A stretch of DNA of 64,000 nt from Spizellomyces punctatus DAOM BR117 (lineage: Eukaryota > Chytridiomycota > Chytridiomycetes > Spizellomycetales > Spizellomycetaceae), in contig NW_015971548.1 in NCBI RefSeq assembly GCF_000182565.1, forward strand, positions 364,047 to 428,046. Direction: 5' to 3'. Numbering within the stretch: position 1 is the first letter of the stretch; the number at the start of each line of letters is the position of its first letter. The position numbers and the translations under genes are program-made. Under the pieces are notes generated by a model that searched no databases, was not told where the DNA came from, and saw only the letters and a program-made list of their open reading frames with translations. Below are positions 35,194 to 47,569 of the stretch, piece after piece.

Positions 35194-38100
35194 TCATCTA
35201 AATGAAATGCCACTGAAGCCTTCCCAGTTCATCCCCACGTCGCGATCACTAAAGCCGGGGTCGTCAGCGTAGTAGTTGCGGCGGATTCGAGGGGGTACTG
35301 ATGCTGGCTTGGCCACCGACTGCCTGGTTGATGGACTGCCGATCAATATAGTAAATCTCTGTCAATCATTGCCGAAATGCGATTCCGAAGAAAAGGCGGC
35401 ATATTCGGAGTTCGGACACGCCACACACCCACGAAGGGAGTCGGTAACTACTATATCTAACTCACCCTCGCATGTTCATATTTCGTCCAGCGGAACTGCT
35501 TCCGGTCTTTCCTCTTCCCCTCCACTGACCGCGTCCTCTCCATCCAGAATTCTTGCCCCGCCATTTCTTTCCACTTCCAGTTCTGCCGGCAGGAGTTTGT
35601 TTGGGTGGGGTTTCGCGTGGAACTCGCTTTCCTTTGCTATCAAACTGTTTATGGAACATCTCCAGACTTCCACTTACATCCTCTCCATCAGCAAGATGTT
35701 CGAAGCCCTCAAGCGGCGATAGATTTTCATCATCCTCGTCATTTCCGAAGCCACTGCGGTCATCTTCCGCCAGGGTTGCTTGCTGTGCCCATATAAAATT
35801 GTCTCCCGCATGCTGTAATGAACTGACTGGTGGGCGGACGTCGTTGTAATCACCATCCCATTCGTAAGGGATGTTCTGCTCTACTTGGCCGTCCCACGCA
35901 GGATTATCGGTACCCACGTCTTCAGAGAGACCGGTAGCCATACTTTGCATCTTCCTTATATCGTTCTCTTTTGGCATCGTGTTTTCGGAAAGGTCAACAG
36001 GTCCTTGCACGTTATCTGCGCCCTTCTGACGGTCCAAGTCGTCCTCCACATGCTGTTGTAGATTTTCTTTTAAAACCATCTTATCACAGATGAAGCATTG
36101 TTCCCAACTTTCTTGACGATTCCTTCGAACATCTGGTTTTCGTCGTTTTCCAGGACTGCTTATTCGTGGGTCCGGAACTGAAAAATACTAGTCAGAAAAG
36201 AGAGGGAGTAGGTATTTTGCAAAGAATGTCATACCAGTCCCGCTTCCGTTTCCATTTTGGAGTTGGCTTTCACGCTTTTCTTCTCGGTTAACATACCACA
36301 AGATGTTCGGTCCAGGCATATCATCTGGGTCCAGGTCGCTGTCCTCGCTGCTATCTTCTAACATATTCGTCTTTCCACCTGGAGTGCGTTTTTGAAGGCG
36401 ACGTTTGCGACTGAGTTCAGACAGTCTGCGCTTCTTTTCCTCCTTCGAGGCACATGGTGGTTGGGGGGTGTCGCTTTCGGATTCGATTGTGATTGCTAGA
36501 GTGCGATTAGGTGATGAGACAGGGGTATTGCCGTTGCAAGCAGAAGCATGCTCCTCGACGGCATCGGCAAAGAAATATTTGCTGCAGATGGGGCATGCAA
36601 CCTTAGTGCCATCACCGAGGTAAATGTCAATTCACGACTTTCAATAATCCGAATGGAGGCCCACTTACCTTATCGAACCCCGAGTCCTGTTCACCCAGAC
36701 CAGGGGTGTTATCTATTTTTCCTGGCACGGTTCGATCGTTCGAATCCTTCCCGATAATGTCCAACGTCAAATCTAACGCATCATCTTTACTGCTATCACT
36801 CTCGGACACGTCTTCTTGCAGGTTCTCGCCAAGTTCCATTGGAATTCGCTCGTGGGGTTCAACATTGTTCATTCCGAACAAGTCCCTAAAAGATCTGGGT
36901 TTCAGATCCGACTGCGGTATGTCCTGCGCTAGGTCCTTTCCCCTTTGCCGCTCGCTTCGCGGCACCCCAGTCGTGCTAGGCGAGATTCCAGGGGTGAAGC
37001 TGAACCGGGTGGCTGCTTTTACCCCACTTGTACTTCCAAGGTCAAAAAACTCGTCAGCAGGTTGAACGGGAGTAAAGACAGATGTGGCCGAAACAACTTT
37101 GGGTATTGGCTTCCCAATTTTAGTGGCAGTATCAATCCTATTGACCTCCTTCGACGCCTCAGAAGACGAGAGTACTCGACCCGAAGATGACGCCGATGCC
37201 AGCACGGGCGATGATCGAGCATGTTGCATGGCGGGGGATTGTCGTTCGCTCGCTAGCCAAGGCCTTTGTCTGCCAGCTGACGCGCTAGCACCAAATTGCC
37301 AATCTGGACCCCCTTTTTGGCTTGATGTCGGACCTGGTGTAGTCAAAATAAGAATATCAACATCATCTTCCAGTTCGTCAACACGACTGTTTTGATTAGA
37401 TGTGCCATTTCGGGTGCGAGCTCCTTTTTCGGGCGTTTGCTCCACGGAGGACTGCAAGGAAAACTCTGGTGTAGCCTTGGCATGTTCAGGCTCACAGCCC
37501 TGGGGAAAAGCTGCATTGGCCACATCCTTCTCCGAAAGTGTCCCACTTCCAGCAACGCGGCGCTTTTTTGCCGGTGACTCAAAGAGAGGGCTTGCGTAAA
37601 TCGCGTGAGGGTTACTGGCAATGGTATTTTCTTCTGCCGACACCACGGCTTCAGGATTTTCCCATAATGGCGAATCGCTTTTGACTGAGCCTTCATCTCC
37701 GGCTTCCTTGCCCCCAATGACGGTCTCCGACGTTGTTTTAACTGGTATCATGATCTCCACCTCCAGGTGCTTACGTTTAAGCTTTTGGGTTTCAGGCGTT
37801 TCACTCTGCTTTAGAACATCTTCATGAGATATGATCCGGGGACTGGTTCGACGTGACTTGGACAGCGAGACCGAGTCCTTTTTGGTGGGGTCCGGAGGAG
37901 ACGCGCTGCGTCGTATTTTGACCAGATTCCGAATCGAGATAGGTGTGGATCCTGGTAGAGACATAAGCCCTTCGGTTTTGTTGATAGGAACGTCGCTCAG
38001 CGATGGATCAGAAGCAGATTCAGTTTTGTGAGACTCTGAGCAGGACTGTGCCTCGTCAGCTAACTTCGGCAGAACGCAGCGGGACCCGCGTTCTCCTGTC

Positions 38101-39196
38101 GTTTCACGGGACCACGGTTTAGAAGCAGTCGGAGCCCTGGCTGCCCGTGTGCGATTCACATGTCGCGGGTCAATCTGGTATAGTGCGTACAGAGTGGACA
38201 AAAACCGTTTGTGACGACGCTTTCGTTCGGTTTGGCTCATTCTTGCGCCATGCTCCACTTCAGTGGCTTCAGAAAGGCTGCTTGTTTTCTCACAACCTTC
38301 ACTTTGGGAGATACCGGATACACTCTCCACCAGGAGACCGTGATTACCTCGTAATTCGGACATGGCGGATCGTGTCCTCGTCACTTTGCCAAATTGATGT
38401 GACTGGCTTTCCGGGGTCAAGGAAGTATTTGAATGCATGCTTTTGGACGGCTGGCCAATTTGCGATTCCTTATCAGTCCCTCTATGCGTTCCCCGGCGTG
38501 TGGGAATTGGGATAGTCACTGATTCGTCTCCACTGGACGGCGTCTCTGATTTGGCACGAGTATTGCTCTTGAAACTTCCGCTGCTTTTTTCTTGATTCAA
38601 TCTAACGGCGTTTGGAGGTGACGATTCCCGTCCTGCTTTCGCTTGAATATCAATATTGCAAAGTTTCTTGACACGCCCACTAGACAACGTTGGTGTAGCT
38701 GGAGAATTGCGAGGAGTGAATCTTTTTCTCTTCTTCCGCTTGGATGAAGGTTTCTCTTGCTCATAGTCGATATCTAAACTGACTGTGGGTTCAGCGCAAT
38801 CAGAATAGTTTTTTTCAGAGGGTCGACGGGAGGATCCAAGCGAATGGTTATTTCCGGGTGACTGCTCTATTGGAAAGTCTCTGGAATCATGGCGGGCATC
38901 GGCCTGATTTTTTGACAGATCATTATTTGCGGATCCTGTATCGCTGCACTGGTTATCGGCTTCATGGCGAGTGGACTGAATTTCACTGAGGATGACATGC
39001 TGCTGGTGACGGTGCTCCTGAAGGCTAAGCGCGACGGCTCGTGAGAGTTCGTCATTGTAGTCGTCATTCCCTGTACTGCCCTCAGCAGAGCTTGCGGTAC
39101 CTGCCGACCAAACCATAGAATATCAGCAGTGTTTGCCAAGGGAAGAGATCTACAGAAAAGACACCGCCTACCGTCTCTTTTGCGGCACGATACCAT
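35194..39196 (-). CDS. UIM/UBZ4 ubiquitin-binding protein, 1,221 residues
   Basis: Five exons (plus coordinates 35194-35323, 35466-36177, 36235-36601, 36669-39100, 39172-39196) join in phase. Residues about 20-40 (NDELSRAVALSLQEH) match a ubiquitin-interacting motif. Near residue 820, VACPICSKYFFADAVEEH followed by ASAC is a UBZ4 finger (CxxC...HxxxC) as in RAD18, SLX4 and relatives. A second, degenerate copy (CFICDKMVLKENLQQHVEDD) lacks the last Cys. Between them lie about 800 disordered, Ser/Lys/Glu-rich residues with SPxR-type sites. The C terminus has an RG-rich stretch (WRGKNSGWRGRGQWRGRG) and, after the last intron, RRNYYADDPGFSD. A UIM plus UBZ4 points to reading ubiquitin chains, probably in DNA-damage signalling. 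That role and the family name are inference. Confidence 0.85.
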
Positions 39197-39575
39197 TGTT
39201 TGTAAACAAGGTGCTGTCAGCGTCTATATCTCAAAACGCACAAGCTGTGGCGAGGTTTCTGTAAAACGGTCTGGCCTACCTGGAATGGGAGAAGGTGAGG
39301 GTCGTTTGAGAGGTCCGTGACCTCTTCTTGGACCTCATTCCTCTAACCATTGTCCATCACAACCCGCCCCTTTCGTCCAGGCGACAACTAGGACGCCTCA
39401 AGACTTAGACCGGACTAATCCAATGGCGCCCAATTATAAAGCCACGCTCTCTGTATAGGTGGGGATGCGCGATCGCCTGTCTGTCCTGTGCAAAAAGTTG
39501 CTGTGAAGTTCATTTTACCTTTTCAGGAGTGCAGTTCTACATTAGCTATGTACTTACAATCCAACGTTTTCACTA
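39197..39575. other. Promoter side of the UIM/UBZ4 gene
   Basis: No gene. A small inverted repeat AGAGGTC-CGT-GACCTCT is at 39309-39325. Confidence 0.45.
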
Positions 39576-39647
39576 TCCGCATTGGTCCAGTGGTTAGGAT
39601 TCCGCGCTCTCACCGCGGCGGCCGGGGTTCGATTCCCCGATGCGGAA
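39576..39647 (+). tRNA. tRNA-Glu(CTC)
   Basis: Standard cloverleaf of 72 nt. The acceptor stem is TCCGCAT/ATGCGGA, the anticodon stem CCGCG/CGCGG has loop CTCTCAC with anticodon CTC at 39609-39611, and the T arm is CGGGG-TTCGATT-CCCCG. The box A-like start (TGGTCCAGTGGTTAGGAT) is typical of eukaryotic tRNA-Glu. No intron. T-rich sequence follows within 25 bases. Confidence 0.96.
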
Positions 39648-40096
39648 ATTTTAAAATGCGCTGTGTTCTTTTAATAATTTTAGATTTTTGCCAATTACCG
39701 TCATTCTGATAGGTCTTTGTCCGTTGACAACGTACGTCTGTAGTATCTGTCTCTTTGGCTTATGCTCACCTGTATTTGGAAGGAATTCTTCTTTCCTTCT
39801 ACGGACTACAATTTGCCACCACTTCAAACGCCCGTGGATGTGTAATGTGCTATGAGCATTGATGAATTCTTTGTGCACTTTTTGGAAAAATCGGGCAACG
39901 ACCCATACAATTTCCATTTGTCCCGTGCAATTGACGTTGAGTCTGGAGAAACCATAGCCAGGCGGATCTAGGTCTCTACTGCCGATGAGCGCAGGATTTC
40001 ATCAGAACCATTTGATCGTTGATCTTGATTTGTTAAGCATACCACGTGTTCTGAGCTTCAAAGTCTCACATCGCGAAAACAAGTCCTCGCAGACCA
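39648..40096. other. Intergenic region after tRNA-Glu
   Basis: Contains the tRNA terminator and the presumed promoter of the following small gene. Nothing else seen. Confidence 0.45.
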
Positions 40097-40621
40097 ATGA
40101 CCATAGAGCCCATCGTAGAGGCCAAGCCGGATTCTCTGTCTATTCATGTTCCGACAAATGTTTGCCTCACTGCCCAAAATGATGTTCTGCCGGCAGACAA
40201 CAATGAGCCCACTATTCGGCTTCTACACAACATCAACAACCGGCTAGCACGGCTGGAACAGCTTCTCATTTCTGAGGAATCCACTCCAGCGACGCTACAA
40301 AGCACCATACCGGGTACCATCATATCCTCTGCTGATGCCTTGTGTCCGCAGTCTCTAGCCACACGGTTCATTCGTTCCATTCCTTCCCGAGCCATTGCAG
40401 CGGCGCGAAACGCCGTGCTAAGACAGCTACAGAGTTTTGCGATCACGACCGTTTCCAGCTTGCTCATGTTTCTTTGGATACGAAAGCTGCGCAAGGTTTT
40501 TCTGAAATGGGCAATTTTGCTACTCTTCAAGACGGCGGAATGGACCCGGCACGAGAATATGAGAGCGTTTAGAAAGGCTGGCCAAAAGGCACTAATGGTG
40601 GCGACTCGTATCCTTCAATAG
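40097..40621 (+). CDS. Hypothetical small membrane protein
   Basis: A single uninterrupted frame of 174 codons from ATG to TAG, in a stretch without another gene. The first half is polar (MTIEPIVEAKPDSL; then RLLHNINNRLARLEQLLIS, a possible short coiled coil). One hydrophobic segment (FAITTVSSLLMFLW), a basic loop (RKLRKVFLK) and a second hydrophobic stretch (WAILLLF) lie near residues 115-150, followed by a basic tail. I do not recognise the family. The length, helical pattern and membrane hairpin favour a real tail-anchored or membrane protein. Confidence 0.55.
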   Translation: MTIEPIVEAKPDSLSIHVPTNVCLTAQNDVLPADNNEPTIRLLHNINNRLARLEQLLISEESTPATLQSTIPGTIISSADALCPQSLATRFIRSIPSRAIAAARNAVLRQLQSFAITTVSSLLMFLWIRKLRKVFLKWAILLLFKTAEWTRHENMRAFRKAGQKALMVATRILQ

Positions 40622-41135
40622 TGTTACATAGTGTTACATATCTCCTTTAGCTACATAGAATATAAAGCATCTATAGAGGCGGAAACGGTTGGATGTTGGT
40701 CTGTGGACAATACAGCCGGCAACCATAGGTGAATCCTTTCTCCAAAGATCATCGCTGAGTGTATCGGCAGCCGAACCTGTCGGACGCAACACGTGATACG
40801 TCCGTCAATTTGTTTGTGATGGGTGCCCTGGCTGGCTTCGTTCGACTGCTCCATCTTTGACGACTAATACCTCTCCTTCATCGTAATTGTCTTTCCAGAC
40901 TTTCCGTCAGACTTGTCGTTTTTGAATTTTGGGGTAGCCTTAATCGAAGGGAGCTCCCAAACCGCTAACTAGTTGGATTCTGCAGCAGCATTCTAGAGAA
41001 GGAATCGTGCCACGAGCCCGTGCGGCAGGAGATCCTTAGCCTCTTGTAGTGTTTTACGTTTACTTACCGCTGTTATTGTCGAGTGACGGACGCTATAGCT
41101 GCCTGCTTTGCAGCTAGTACCTTGGGGTGCAATCA
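40622..41135. other. Intergenic region upstream of the coiled-coil gene
   Basis: No coding or structural feature that I can support. Confidence 0.45.
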
Positions 41136-44100
41136 TGACAGCTCCGGCCATACCAGGTGCGCAGACACAACCTTCACATCCAAACTGGAAACTGGGCTAT
41201 TCATGCCTGTAACCAGCACGTCCCGTCGCTTACGCCCAAGTGTCGTGCGTTCTGTCGCTACAGCATGGATATGTTCAATGACGTTGGAACACACCCTTGG
41301 CTATTGGCGTGGATAACTCTCGGGCGTTTTGTCGTTGAACTTTTTTTTTCGTTCACATCCTCTAGGTGGCCCGGGAAATGAAGTGATATCCAGCGATACC
41401 ACTTACGGAAAACTGCTCGAGCAGCTCATTGCTCAGGAAGTGGTGGATCAGCATAAAAAGGATGCAGCCGTGATTATCGATATATTGCGCACTCAAGGGC
41501 AACCCGATGCACAGATATGGGCAACTCTAATACAAGCCCGGTATGTTTCAATATAGGGTCGATTGGAACTGATCCTGTACTGACCACTTCACTATCATAC
41601 AGACGAGCGAAATTAAAGAGGCCCTTTGCATCACAGGAGCATGAAGGGCAGCAATTGCAGAATGGCATGTCTACGAAAGTTGCAGCGGTTGCACAGCGGT
41701 TTGCCGCCAGTAATGTTATGTCTGTGTCAGCCAAGCCATCAGTGCCACTACCGATCACTTCAGCGGCGCCTTTAGTGACTGCCCAAGTCATTGTTGGCGC
41801 TGCAGAAGCCGCTCAACCGTCTGCTATTGTCGTGGATCGTCATCCATCACCAGCAGTTACCAATCCTGTCAACGCACCAAATGTTCGAATAACAAAGTCT
41901 CCTCGTGCTCATCCACCTCCGCCGCAACTCCCGAAGCCGCTTCCTGTCCGGCCTATGGCAGTTCAACAGGTAGCCCAACCCCCAAGGCAGGTCACTTGTA
42001 CGACCGTGGACGACAGAGTGAATGGATCAGATCAGGAACAGCGGAAGACAGTACACGCGGCTGAGGTTGACTCCCCGTCGTCTACTATTCCTCAAACAGG
42101 GAAAGTCGGTCAATCAAGTGAAATTCTGATAGGCATGTCAACAGCTACGGAAGTTTCACTGGGATCTCAAACTAAGGGTATTCCCAGCTACGATAGCATG
42201 GATGAAGCAGCGTTGATACGGCAGCTCCAAGCTAAACAAGAAGATGTGACGAAGTATGAGAAGTTAGCTACGATTGCCAGAGCGGAGGCAAAGCGCTTGA
42301 AGAAAGCTCTGTTGAGAAAGCGGAAACGGGTAGAGTCTACAGACAGTGTTCTTCCTAATGGAGAACAACCAACACTCCTTCCTGGCGTTGACGATACCGT
42401 GCAGCAAACGCAGGTTGATAAACTACCAAAAAAGAAGCGCAAGTTGCAGGATAGTCTGACGGAGCCAACAAAATCAAATACAGCTGGTCAAGCTAGCAAG
42501 TCACTTGCAGGCGAGAGTGCGATGGAAACGCCAAAGGAATTGCCAAACATTGTTGGAGAACGCCAGGCCGAGGCAAGACAGATTCAGACTCAGATTACTC
42601 CAAAGGCAAAGCCTTTGGCAAGTAAACCATGGACTTTGCGCATGACCGAGGACGATGATGAAGTAGGGTTCACGACGGCTGGTCCTGTCAAGATTAATGT
42701 CACATCAACGCGTCAAGGAAATGATGCCCCGCAAAATACCCAAATGATCGAAGTCCCCAGTTACGATACCAAGGAACTCGTCACAGACAGGACGCAAAGC
42801 GAGAAGACATCTATCGCCGTGAAAATGTCGGTATCTAACATACGCATGCCATCTGAGCATGATGCAGTTGAAGTCGCATCTACCGCGAAGGGAGCGACTC
42901 TATCCCCTCGTGAGCAGCGTGAGGCAGAAGTTAGAAAAGCAATGGAGAGGGATGAATGGGCAAAGCGCCAGCGCGCAAGCGAATCAAGCAAGCAAAGACC
43001 TCTTTCGCTTGATTCCGACTACGGGCAAATCATTCAAGAGTATCAGCAAAAGGCACAGTCCGTGTACAACGAGCGAATGGCGCTAACGAAGAGATCGAGT
43101 ATTGTGGAAGAGGTGACATCTCAAGTGGATGCAATGAAAAAAGCAAAAAAAGGGAAGCAAGCACCTCCGATCGTCGAGACACCATTGGCAGCGAATTCCT
43201 CGGAAAGAAGGGTTTCTCTGACCGAGGAAGAAGCCCGACGACTGCGCGAAGCCGCTCAGAAACGACTCCTCATCAAGCAGCGTGAGGAATTGGAGATGAT
43301 GGCCCGCGAGGCCGCTCAGAAACGACGCGACGAGGCCGAGAAAATGGCTCACGAAGAGGAGCAGCGACGGCGGGAAGCACAGCGCCGCGTGGAAGAGCTG
43401 CTGAAACGTGAGGAAGCGGAGAGGAAACGACGACATGAAGAGGAACGGAAGCATCGTGCAGAACGAGCAAGACTGCAGCGTGAAGAGCAAGAGCGGAAGA
43501 AACGGGAAGAGGAAGAGAGACGTCGTGAAGAGCAAGAGCACAAGAAACGGGAAGAAGAAGAAAAAAGACTCCGTGAGGAGCAAGCTCGGTTACAGCGTGA
43601 AGAGCAAGAGCGCAAGAAACGTGAGGAAGAGGAAAAGAGACGTCGTGAGGAACAAGCTCGATTACAGCGTGAACAAGAGGAGCGAAAGCAAAGGGAGGAA
43701 CTCCTTCGCAAACAGTTGCAAGAGCAAGAGCGCAAGAAACGGGAAGAAGAGGAAAAGAGACTCCGTGAGGAACAAGCGCGCATGCAGCGTGAAGAGCAAG
43801 AGCGGAAGAAACGGGAAGAGGAAGAGAGACGTCGTGAAGAGCAAGAGCATAAGAAACGGGAAGAAGAAGAAAAGAGACTTCGTGAGGAGCAAGCTCGGTT
43901 ACAGCGTGAAGAGCAAGAGCGCAAGAAACGTGAGGAAGAGGAAAAGAGACGTCGTGAGGAGCAAGCTCGATTACAGCGTGAACAAGAGGAGCGAAAGCAA
44001 AGGGAGGAACTCCTTCGCAAACAGTTGCAAGAGCAAGAGCGCAAGAAACGGGAAGAAGAGGAAAAGAGACTCCGTGAGGAACAAGCGCGCATGCAGCGTG

Positions 44101-46201
44101 AAGAGCAAGAGCGGAAGAAACGGGAAGAGGAAGAAAAGAGACTTCGTGAGCAGCAAGCTCGGTTACAGCGTGAAGAGCAAGAGCGCAAGAAACGTGAAGA
44201 AGAGGAAAGGAGACGTCGCGAGGAACAAGCGCGCTTACAGCGTGAACAAGAGGAGCGAAAGCAACGGGAGGAACTTCTTCGCAAGCAATTACAAGAGCAA
44301 GAGCGCAAACGACGCGAAGAGCAGCTGCGGAAGCGTCTCGACGAGGAAGAAAGTAAACGTAAAGAGATAGAACATACTCAACGGCAACAGGATGAGGAAA
44401 TCCGACGCGCGGCAGAGCGGAGCTTGGCCGAAAAACAAAGACTCGCTCGAGACGCCCTTTTAGCAGATACATTTGTTCGTGGGGTAGTCTCAGAACACAC
44501 TGGGAAAGCGGTCGATGCGCAGAGTCAATTACATCAACAAGCTGAGAAACGGGCGGAGGAGCTGCGACAAAAGTTAATGAGAGGAAAGCAGATCAAGGAC
44601 GTACAAGGACGCAAGGTCTCAGAGAGCGCGCCAGAGTCTCTCACATCCAGCCCTGTGCAATTGCCAGCTCAGCCCTCCACTTCATCATTCTCACAAACAA
44701 AAGAGACGACACCGGTCTCCACTAGTAGGGCTCCGATACCCGGGTCAGGATCCTCATCAAAACTGCCCCTGGTATCGCATGTCCCCGTGACAACTGCCGT
44801 AGTGAGCGTTGTTCATGACCTGTCTCCGAACCAACTTACGGCCTCTCCAATTATCTCGAAGGCGAAGCAACTAGAACTGGAAGAAGGAGAAATCGAAGAG
44901 TTCTCTACACCAGTCAGCAGCAAGACCAATAGTCCTGTGCCAGTTCAGCAGGTTGAAGTTTTGAAACGAACTAGCCAGCCGGCAAGCGTTATTGGATCAA
45001 CTGCTGTACTTTCGGTTAGCTCCGGGCAGAATGGTAAGAGATGCGCTCACATGGCTCTGTCGTTGTGCTCATTCCGCGATCTGCTTAATTCTGCTTATTG
45101 ATCCTGACAGCATTATCCTCAACGCCTGCTGTGTGTGGTGCAAGGGTGAAAACTGAAAGTGCTATCGCCAGTCCCGAAATACCATATGAAGTGGAAACGC
45201 CAAGTTCAGCAAGAACAGGTCGTGAGCGTTCTATGACCACGGAAATCAATCCGTTCGCCGTTGTGCGCTTCGCTAACGGACAACCATCGGTGGGCCAACA
45301 ATTTTCGACTCAGAATCCATTCATCCAGAATTCGGCCATGGGCCCAGGATTCACAGGGGCCAATTTGATGGGTGGTTTTGGTGCTCCTGGATTAGGTTTT
45401 CCCCTTGCTGACGGAGGAATGTTTGCTACAGGGGCATCCGCTAGCTTACCTCCGGAAATCAGAGCTCAAATTCTTGCGTCGCATCATCAAGCCCTGCAAA
45501 CATATCAACAAGCCTTGACGCAATTTACCGCTCACTTCTTGAATCAAGCAGCCATCTCTTTCCCTCAACCTCGACCGCAGGTACAAGGTATGGTACCGCC
45601 TGCGGCACCAGTATTCGGCCCCACCATCCCGCCACAGCAAGGAACGCAGACCGGATTTCAAGCAGATACCACCCTTTCTGCACCATTGTCATCCACAGCC
45701 GCTAGGCAAGCTTTGCAACCAAGTGACCTTGGAATGACAACAGGTGGGCGTCCCGGTGTTGTTCCAGCTAACCCTCCCCTAGCATTCCCTGAACGTCTAA
45801 GGGCAATGGGCGGAGCTCCAAACTTCATTGGCTTTGGCGCCCCCCCAATGATGGGTGGATTTACCTATCCTCAAGGCGCAGTTTTGCCTCAGCAGCCTGG
45901 GAATCCGACACCTTTTTCAATGCCTACCAATGGTCCACCGACGATGATGAACATAAATCCTCCTTCGGGTACAGCGCCGGGAGGGTATACTCCAACTGTA
46001 CCCTTTGTGGGCAGTTTATCAGGCGCCGGCTCTAGCACCACGCCAACTCCTATGCAACGAATGGCTGGTGTTCCCGTTGGAGGAGCAACGATGGATGAGA
46101 CTACTTTGAGGGGCATTCAACAAAGGATTGCTGATATGGCTAGACAACAAGGATCACCACAAGGAAGCACGCAGGTGTCCCATCCTGGATTTCAAAGTTA
46201 G
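41136..46201 (+). CDS. Large charged coiled-coil protein with 103-residue tandem repeats
   Basis: Four exons (41136-41157, 41366-41540, 41603-45033, 45111-46201) join in phase and give 1,572 residues. The tiny first exon (MTAPAIP) is inferred from ATG, donor GTGCGC and phase; the 208-nt first intron is long for this genome. The N-terminal 70 residues form a helical segment (GKLLEQLIAQEVVDQHKKDA). Pro/Ser-rich sequence follows, then a Lys/Glu/Arg/Gln-only stretch of about 370 residues (REEQERKKREEEEKRR pattern) that should be a continuous single helix or coiled coil. Its centre is a tandem duplication listed separately. The last 400 residues are Pro/Gly/Gln/Met-rich and uncharged (QNPFIQNSAMGPGF). 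Charge pattern recalls trichohyalin- or caldesmon-like helices. No family recognised. Confidence 0.85.
43475..44340 (+). repeat. In-frame tandem repeat, 309-bp period, almost three copies
   Basis: The landmark GCAGCGTGAAGAGCAAGAGC occurs at 43475, 43784 and 44093, exactly 309 bp apart each time, which is 103 codons. Copies one and two are almost identical at DNA level. The third has an internal deletion early in the unit and drifts towards its end. Each unit is itself built of shorter REEQ/KKREEE heptad-like modules. High DNA identity points to recent unequal crossing-over or gene conversion. Confidence 0.92.
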
Positions 46202-47029
46202 GCGGGCTCCAAATTTCATTTGAGTGAGGTGCGAGCAAAATGCTTGAAGGTCAATTCTTTTGAGATTGAGTGGACTCTTATGGGACAGTTGGGTTTCTGT
46301 ATATTATACTTTTATTTTTTGCGTTCATTGTCATCTTTTGTGGTAGAAAATAAATGCGTTTTGCTTGTTAGCTGGTGGCCTGAGTGCTTGAGAGACGCTG
46401 TTGGAAATGCAAGCGAAAATCGCTGCGCGCGTCTCATGCATGGCACATTGCAACGCACTCCCAGGATTTGAGTCCTGTGTGGTCACCGAACCCGGCATTA
46501 ACCCTGTCGTGTGATGGAGACCCTTCGACATGACGGACTGCACCTTGGACAAACCTGTAGCATCTAAATAGACGATGCTAGAGTGAATATCGCTATCTGG
46601 GCTATCAAAGTACGTTCATTTCCTGATGTCTGAACCACAAGGGCAACTACAACAGTCGACCACTCTCGAAAGCGCGCATCTATCTTGCTCCAGCGGTCCT
46701 CGTTTTGTAGCCGCTCCCTAGAGCCACGACAATGTAGTTGTAATGTTGGCCCTTCTTCATAGTGTACGATGCCCTCCTTGCCAGGCTAACAGCTTCTGTT
46801 CCTCTGTCTGGTCGAAGCCAACGTTATCCCGACCTTGAACTAGACGATTGCAAGTGGCAGGGCGACGACAGCTCGATCTGATGTGGTAATCAACTCCGAA
46901 AAGGGATAGATTAATTACGGATACAACCGGGTTGCCAGGATGCGGCGCTAAGGAAAACTGAGTTGGGCATCGCGTGGACGCAACAGACTTATTAGCATCA
47001 GCGATTTAAAATACCGACACCTTGCAACG
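46202..47029. other. Intergenic region
   Basis: About 0.8 kb between two plus-strand genes. No gene, tRNA or repeat seen. The last 100 bases are the presumed promoter of the small mitochondrial protein. Confidence 0.45.
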
Positions 47030-47569
47030 ATGCTCTTCAAAGCTGTCCTTCGTCCACTAGCTGCACGGCCTGCTGTTGCCTCCCGTGCGCTTGTCGCTCC
47101 CCAGCGTCGCATGGCAAGCACCTCCGTCTTCGCTGCGGACAACTTTAAGAAATACGTGCCTGATGTTCGCCTTACCGGAGAGACTACCCTTGGCGAAATT
47201 TACGAGAAGGCCTACGTGCGATACCGTTACCGACTTTTGTACCCCATTGCTGCGTGGGTTGGTTTCTTGTACTACTACCTCTGGGTTCCGTAAGTTGACC
47301 AATGACATGTACACTGTGCGGGGAAAGAGCGGGAGGGACATGTGGTGCTGTGTGAAGATCAGAGAATCTCTATCGTGATCGATTTGGCTAGTATTATGGG
47401 AAAATGAGCGTTGGTTGCGATGTTGGCTACTAGAGGGGATATCGAATTACTTTGCAACTGTGGCGTGGCCTGACACTCTTCATTCCGCAGGTATGCTCCT
47501 GAGTCGGAAAAGAAGGCGGTTAGGGAAAGGGAGGAGTACCTCAAGAGCCTTGAATACCACTCGGTGTAA
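47030..47569 (+). CDS. Small mitochondrial inner-membrane protein, unassigned
   Basis: Two exons (47030-47289, 47491-47569) give 112 residues. The N terminus (MLFKAVLRPLAARPAVASRA, then PQRRMAS) is a textbook mitochondrial presequence with a likely cleavage after the basic stretch. One hydrophobic segment (LLYPIAAWVGFLYYYLWVPY) follows near residue 72. The rest is a charged tail (ESEKKAVREREEYLKSLEYH). Size and topology resemble supernumerary subunits of respiratory complexes or ATP synthase, but I cannot name it. The 201-nt intron is about three times longer than is usual here. Confidence 0.8.

Noticed and set aside
35476-35673. Separate small gene at the 3' end of the UIM/UBZ4 gene
   Set aside because: It is an alternative frame of the RG-rich exon; the phased exon 35466-36177 explains the region.
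41474-41791. 105-codon frame on the minus strand
   Set aside because: Antisense to the second and third exons of the coiled-coil gene, which join in phase.
43273-44472. 399-codon open frame on the minus strand, rich in Ala/Leu/Val/His
   Set aside because: It is the antisense shadow of the Lys/Glu/Arg repeat of the coiled-coil gene. The repetitive codons exclude stops on the other strand.
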